Shown here one piece after another: positions 60,776 to 64,000 of a stretch of 64,000 nucleotides of DNA. A program made the position numbers and the translations under genes. The stretch lies in NCBI RefSeq assembly GCF_963677035.1, contig NZ_OY781472.1:248001-312000 (forward strand), given 5' to 3'. The notes under the pieces were generated by a model. The model was not told the DNA's origin and did no database searches. It was given only the letters and a program-made list of their open reading frames with translations. Within the stretch, counting starts at the first letter, position 1. Each line of letters starts with the position of its first letter. This DNA comes from an uncultured Hyphomonas sp. Its GTDB lineage: Bacteria; Pseudomonadota; Alphaproteobacteria; Caulobacterales; Hyphomonadaceae.

Positions 60776-62347
60776 TTACCGCGCCGGGACGTGCGCCGCG
60801 ATCAGCTGTGGGCCGTCGGCGGCGAAGGCACGCTCCAGCGCTGCGTCGAACTCTTCCGCCGTGAAGGCGTCCTGTGCTTCAACGCCCTGTGCCTCGGCCA
60901 GTTTGACCCAGTCGATTTCCGGCTCACCGAGTTCCAGCATAGACTTCGCTGTCGGCCCCGGATTGCCGGCGCCGGTGCGGGCCAGCTCGATGTTCAGGAT
61001 ACGGTAGGAATGGTTGACGAAGACGACGTTGACCACATTCGCCTCTTCCCGCGCCATGCTCCACAATGCCTGGTTTGTATACATACCCGCGCCATCGCCT
61101 GAGATGCAGAGCACTTTCCGGTCCGGCGCGGCGACCGCAGCGCCGAGGGCGAGCGGCATGCCCTGCCCGATGGCGCCTCCGGTCAGCATCATCCAGTCAT
61201 GTGGCTGTGCCTTCTGGGTCATCAGGAAACATGGCAGGCCATTGGACACGCCATCGTCGGAGACGAACGCGCCCTCCGGCATGTGCCGGGCAAGCGCCAT
61301 ACCGACAGTCATCGCGTTCAGGTCGCCGGTGGGTTGGCCCGGAAGCTCCAGTTCGGCAAACCCGGCCGCATCCTTCGCACCGATGGCATCTGCCAGTGCA
61401 CTCAGGATTGCCGCGCTATCGGTTTCCGCTCCGCCGATGATGTACGGCTCGCAGCCTTCCGGTACGAGCAGCGACGGCTTGCCCGGATAGGAGAAGAACG
61501 CGACGGGCGCCTGCGTTCCTGCGATGAGCATCAGGTCGGTGCCTTCAAGGTCAGCGATGGCGCCTTCCGCGAAATACTGCATCCGGTCCGGAATGAAGGT
61601 TCCCGCGCCGCGCGCCTGCCGCTGGAAGAACGTATCGGTCATAACCCGCAGACCCGCTGCCTTCAGGCGGGCGCCCTGGGCGAGCCCTTCGCTGGTGAGC
61701 GCCGTGCCATTGATCAGAATGACGGGCTTCTTTGCCTCTTTCAGCTTGCGGGCAGCATCTTCAATCCGGGCGGCGTCCGGTTTGCGAAGCATTGGGCGTG
61801 CGCGCCGCTTGCCCGGCGTGCCGCCTTCGGTCCAGGCCGTGTCGGCTGGCAGCAGAAGGCTGACCGGACCGGGGACTGGTCCGAAGCTCGCTTCCCATGC
61901 CTCAGCGGCCAGATTGCCGGCATCTGCCACCTTGTTGGCGGACTTGATCCAGTTCGAGTTCGGCCCGGCAAGGCCCATGATGTTGGACGTCAGCGGCGCG
62001 TCATAGCGCAGATGCGGCACGGCATGATCGCCGATCACATTGATCATCGGCGTCCAGGCGCGCTTGGCGTTGTGAATGTTCGCCCCGCCATTCATGTAGC
62101 CTGCACCGAGGTGCAGCAGCGTCATGGCCGGACCGCCGGTAACACGGGCATGTCCATCAGCCGCGCCGGTCGCAACGCCTTCAAACAGGCAAAGGACCGA
62201 TTTGATGCGCGGCTCATGGTCGAGCGCGGTCACCAGGTGCATCTCGGACGTGCCGGGATTGGCGAAACAGGCGGTGACGCCATGATCAGCCAGCGTGGAG
62301 ACGAGCGCTTCGGCCCCGGTCATCGTTTGAACCTGCGTGTCGGCCAT
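60776..62347 (-). CDS. ThDP-dependent enzyme, acetolactate synthase / benzoylformate decarboxylase-like
   Basis: 523 aa with the three-domain layout of the family. The catalytic glutamate is in CLFEGVATGAADGHARV, and the ThDP/Mg motif is GDGAGMYTNQALWSM ending in FVNHSY. The N-terminal NPGTSEMHLVTAL (rather than PGG) is seen in MdlC/Xsc-like decarboxylases. The substrate is open: 2-oxoacid decarboxylation is more likely than true acetolactate synthesis. AAGGAAA precedes the ATG. It lies 55 bases downstream of an aromatic acyl-CoA ligase gene on the same strand, hinting at aromatic-acid metabolism. Confidence 0.88.
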   Translation of the reverse strand: MADTQVQTMTGAEALVSTLADHGVTACFANPGTSEMHLVTALDHEPRIKSVLCLFEGVATGAADGHARVTGGPAMTLLHLGAGYMNGGANIHNAKRAWTPMINVIGDHAVPHLRYDAPLTSNIMGLAGPNSNWIKSANKVADAGNLAAEAWEASFGPVPGPVSLLLPADTAWTEGGTPGKRRARPMLRKPDAARIEDAARKLKEAKKPVILINGTALTSEGLAQGARLKAAGLRVMTDTFFQRQARGAGTFIPDRMQYFAEGAIADLEGTDLMLIAGTQAPVAFFSYPGKPSLLVPEGCEPYIIGGAETDSAAILSALADAIGAKDAAGFAELELPGQPTGDLNAMTVGMALARHMPEGAFVSDDGVSNGLPCFLMTQKAQPHDWMMLTGGAIGQGMPLALGAAVAAPDRKVLCISGDGAGMYTNQALWSMAREEANVVNVVFVNHSYRILNIELARTGAGNPGPTAKSMLELGEPEIDWVKLAEAQGVEAQDAFTAEEFDAALERAFAADGPQLIAAHVPAR

Positions 62348-62402
62348 GGTGTTTCCTTCCAGTCGTCTCTGTTGCCCGTGTTTAACCTGTCGGCGTTTCC
62401 AA

Positions 62403-64000
62403 TCAACGCCTCAGGTCTATGATTTCCGGTGCGGGCTCTGCGGCATAAAGCTTGTCGACATCTGCCCGGCGCAGGTCCTGTGTGCGGGACTGATTGATAT
62501 AGCCCTTTTCGGTGATCTCACCGGCATCGGCGCGCGGCGGAATGGGCTGAAGCAGGACGCGGGCGATGCGAGCCGACGGGTTCGGATGGTGCCGGTTGTG
62601 ATCCTGCAGGCCAGTCCGGACCTGTTCGACGACTTTCGGATGCCGGACGAGATCTTCCAGCGGCAGCGGCTCTCCGACCAGCCGCTGGCACCACGCTTCG
62701 TTCACGAAGCCGAGCAGTGTGATATCGGCCTGATTCAGGCCGCAGACCACGGCATCTGACAATGCCCCACCGGTCGCAGCGACCGCGTGCACGCGCACCG
62801 TGCCGGCAGAGACCCATGTGCCGTTGGACAGCTTGAACTCTTCCGCCGTGCGGCCATCAAAGGCGAGGCCGCGCTCGGGATTTCCGGGATCAGCGAAACG
62901 CACCGCGTCACCAAGTTTGTAATAACCTTCTTCATCGAACGCTTCGGCCGTCTTGTCCGGATTGCGGTAATAGCCGGGTGTAATGTTCACGCCTTTGACG
63001 CGCAGTTCCATCTTCTCGCCATTGGGCACCATCTTGAACGTGTTGCCCGGCAGCGGCAGGCCGATCAGGCCCATCCGGTCATTCGGCCAGTGGACGTTGG
63101 ACGCGGTCGGCGCAGTCTCGGTAGCCCCATAGCCAGCCGACAGCGAGATCCGTTCCCCGGTTGTGCGCACGGCAACCGCCTGGATGCGTTCATAAATGTC
63201 CTGCCCCATCGATGCCCCGCCATAGGCCATGCAGACGATGCGGGAGAAGAAGACGTCGGCCAGTTCCTGGTCCCGTTCCAGTTCCGTCGCCAGCGCCGCC
63301 CAGGCGGCTGGAACCGTCGTGTGCTGCGTGGTCGGCACATCCTTCAGGTTACGGATCATGGCCGGCAGGCGCGCAGGCGTGGGGGCGCCCTCGTCGATAT
63401 AGAGCGATCCTCCCCAGTCGAGCATGTTGTGCAGGATGGAATGGGCGCCATAGGTGTGGCTCCATGGCAGGAAATTGCACATGACCTGCGGCCCGCCGGT
63501 GATCTCATCAAGGCGTGCTTCGTCCCACACAGACCGGATCATACGGGCATTACAAGCGACCATGGAATGCCGATTGATGACCGCTTTGGGCTCACCCGTT
63601 GAGCCCGACGTCATCATGTAGCTGGCAACCGTTTCCGGCGTCAGCCTGTCATAGGCCGCGTCCACCTCCGGCCCAGGTGCACGGCCGAACTGTTCGAACC
63701 GGACCGCTTCGCACCGCTCCGGCGCGTCGCCGCCATAGATCACGGTGCGGCCTTCCATGCCCATGCCGTCCAACCCGCGCTGATAAGCGGCGCCGTCTTC
63801 GACATAGATGAATTTCGGTCCGATCAGATCATCGATATATCTGAGGCGCCCAAGATCTTCCGACAGCAGCGCATAAGCCGGCGTCACGGGCACAACGGGA
63901 CAGCCCGCCCACATCGCTGCGTATTTGATCAGCGCATGGTCCACAGCATTGGCCGACAGGATCATCAGCGGCGCATCCGGACCGCCGCCTGCATCGAGGA
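62403..64000 (-). CDS. Feruloyl-CoA synthase-like AMP-binding ligase (5' end outside window)
   Basis: At least 531 residues; the reading frame stays open to the window edge, so the N-terminus is missing. Adenylation motifs are in order: MMTSGSTGEPKAVINRH (P-loop), YGATETAPTAS, and YYKLGDAVRF. The opening GPDAPLMILSANAVDHAL and the pair NRHSMVACN and CNFLPWSHTYG resemble feruloyl-CoA synthases. The expected reaction is ATP-dependent CoA thioester formation of an aromatic or aliphatic acid. The last part (residues KGYINQSRTQDLRR) ends as in this group. Operon with the ThDP enzyme. Confidence 0.9.
   Translation of the reverse strand, partial: LDAGGGPDAPLMILSANAVDHALIKYAAMWAGCPVVPVTPAYALLSEDLGRLRYIDDLIGPKFIYVEDGAAYQRGLDGMGMEGRTVIYGGDAPERCEAVRFEQFGRAPGPEVDAAYDRLTPETVASYMMTSGSTGEPKAVINRHSMVACNARMIRSVWDEARLDEITGGPQVMCNFLPWSHTYGAHSILHNMLDWGGSLYIDEGAPTPARLPAMIRNLKDVPTTQHTTVPAAWAALATELERDQELADVFFSRIVCMAYGGASMGQDIYERIQAVAVRTTGERISLSAGYGATETAPTASNVHWPNDRMGLIGLPLPGNTFKMVPNGEKMELRVKGVNITPGYYRNPDKTAEAFDEEGYYKLGDAVRFADPGNPERGLAFDGRTAEEFKLSNGTWVSAGTVRVHAVAATGGALSDAVVCGLNQADITLLGFVNEAWCQRLVGEPLPLEDLVRHPKVVEQVRTGLQDHNRHHPNPSARIARVLLQPIPPRADAGEITEKGYINQSRTQDLRRADVDKLYAAEPAPEIIDLRR

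Noticed and set aside
1..64000. Insertion sequences, prophage, toxin-antitoxin pairs or integrated islands
   Set aside because: No transposase, integrase, phage structural gene or paired toxin-antitoxin ORFs were recognised; most of the window is ordinary core and metabolic genes.

Overview
The window is a GC-rich chromosomal segment of an alphaproteobacterium. It is densely packed with short intergenic gaps, and I see no insertion sequence, prophage, integron or CRISPR array. DUF2093 and TIGR02301 family proteins, an alphaproteobacterial-type SOS half-site pair upstream of recA, and a CtrA-type box (TTAA-N7-TTAA) flanked by GANTC (CcrM) sites point to the Caulobacterales/Hyphomonadaceae side of the class, perhaps Hyphomonas or a relative. 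That placement is inference from gene content; no 16S gene is present.

Layout. Positions 71-2155: trhO, a GFA-family protein and a GST-like protein in one run. 2224-2300: tRNA-Pro(CGG) followed by a nested inverted repeat. 2619-9321: MATE transporter, alaS, recA with a likely SOS operator, DUF2093 and a periplasmic M23 peptidase. 9432-15355: glycerate-kinase-like ATPase, quinone oxidoreductase, TerC, RNase HII, a CtrA-box-preceded GIY-YIG protein, a transglutaminase and ttcA. 15440-18326: an OxyR-like regulator lacking the peroxide-sensing cysteines, two small arginine-rich proteins, a highly structured C-rich non-coding segment, and nhaA. 18572-36106: mainly metabolic genes (DUF5916 barrel, acyl-CoA dehydrogenase, crotonase, tadA, rsmD, patatin, rRNA uracil methyltransferase, Nudix, SDR, an alanine-rich lipoprotein, NMO, 2-hydroxyacid dehydrogenase), then soxR with a consensus SoxR box facing a glyoxalase-fold gene, and a cation diffusion facilitator. 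36214-37501: trxB and a CAU-anticodon tRNA.

37687-49352 is a cobalamin region. cobT-cobS-cobC(phosphatase)-cobO come first. A cobalamin riboswitch (about 40651-40809) follows, then btuB-btuF-btuC-btuD-cobQ-cbiB-cobD, mostly joined by ATGA overlaps, with cobU convergent at the end. The set covers corrinoid uptake plus adenosylation, cobyric acid formation and nucleotide-loop assembly. No corrin-ring synthesis gene lies in this window.

49447-64000: DUF983 protein, soluble hybrid histidine kinase, ClpP-like protease, unknown membrane protein, recQ, a two-TM unknown, family-5 uracil-DNA glycosylase, a GIY-YIG protein with a possible RAMA-like C-terminus, smpB, dapA, a lytic transglycosylase, a REP-like palindrome, a ThDP enzyme, and a feruloyl-CoA-synthase-like ligase cut by the window end.

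The best candidate for something undescribed is 16374-17103: OxyR-like regulator / two Arg-rich miniproteins / C-rich double stem-loop / nhaA. Next are the GIY-YIG plus RAMA-like protein at 56554 and the CtrA-boxed GIY-YIG gene at 12779.
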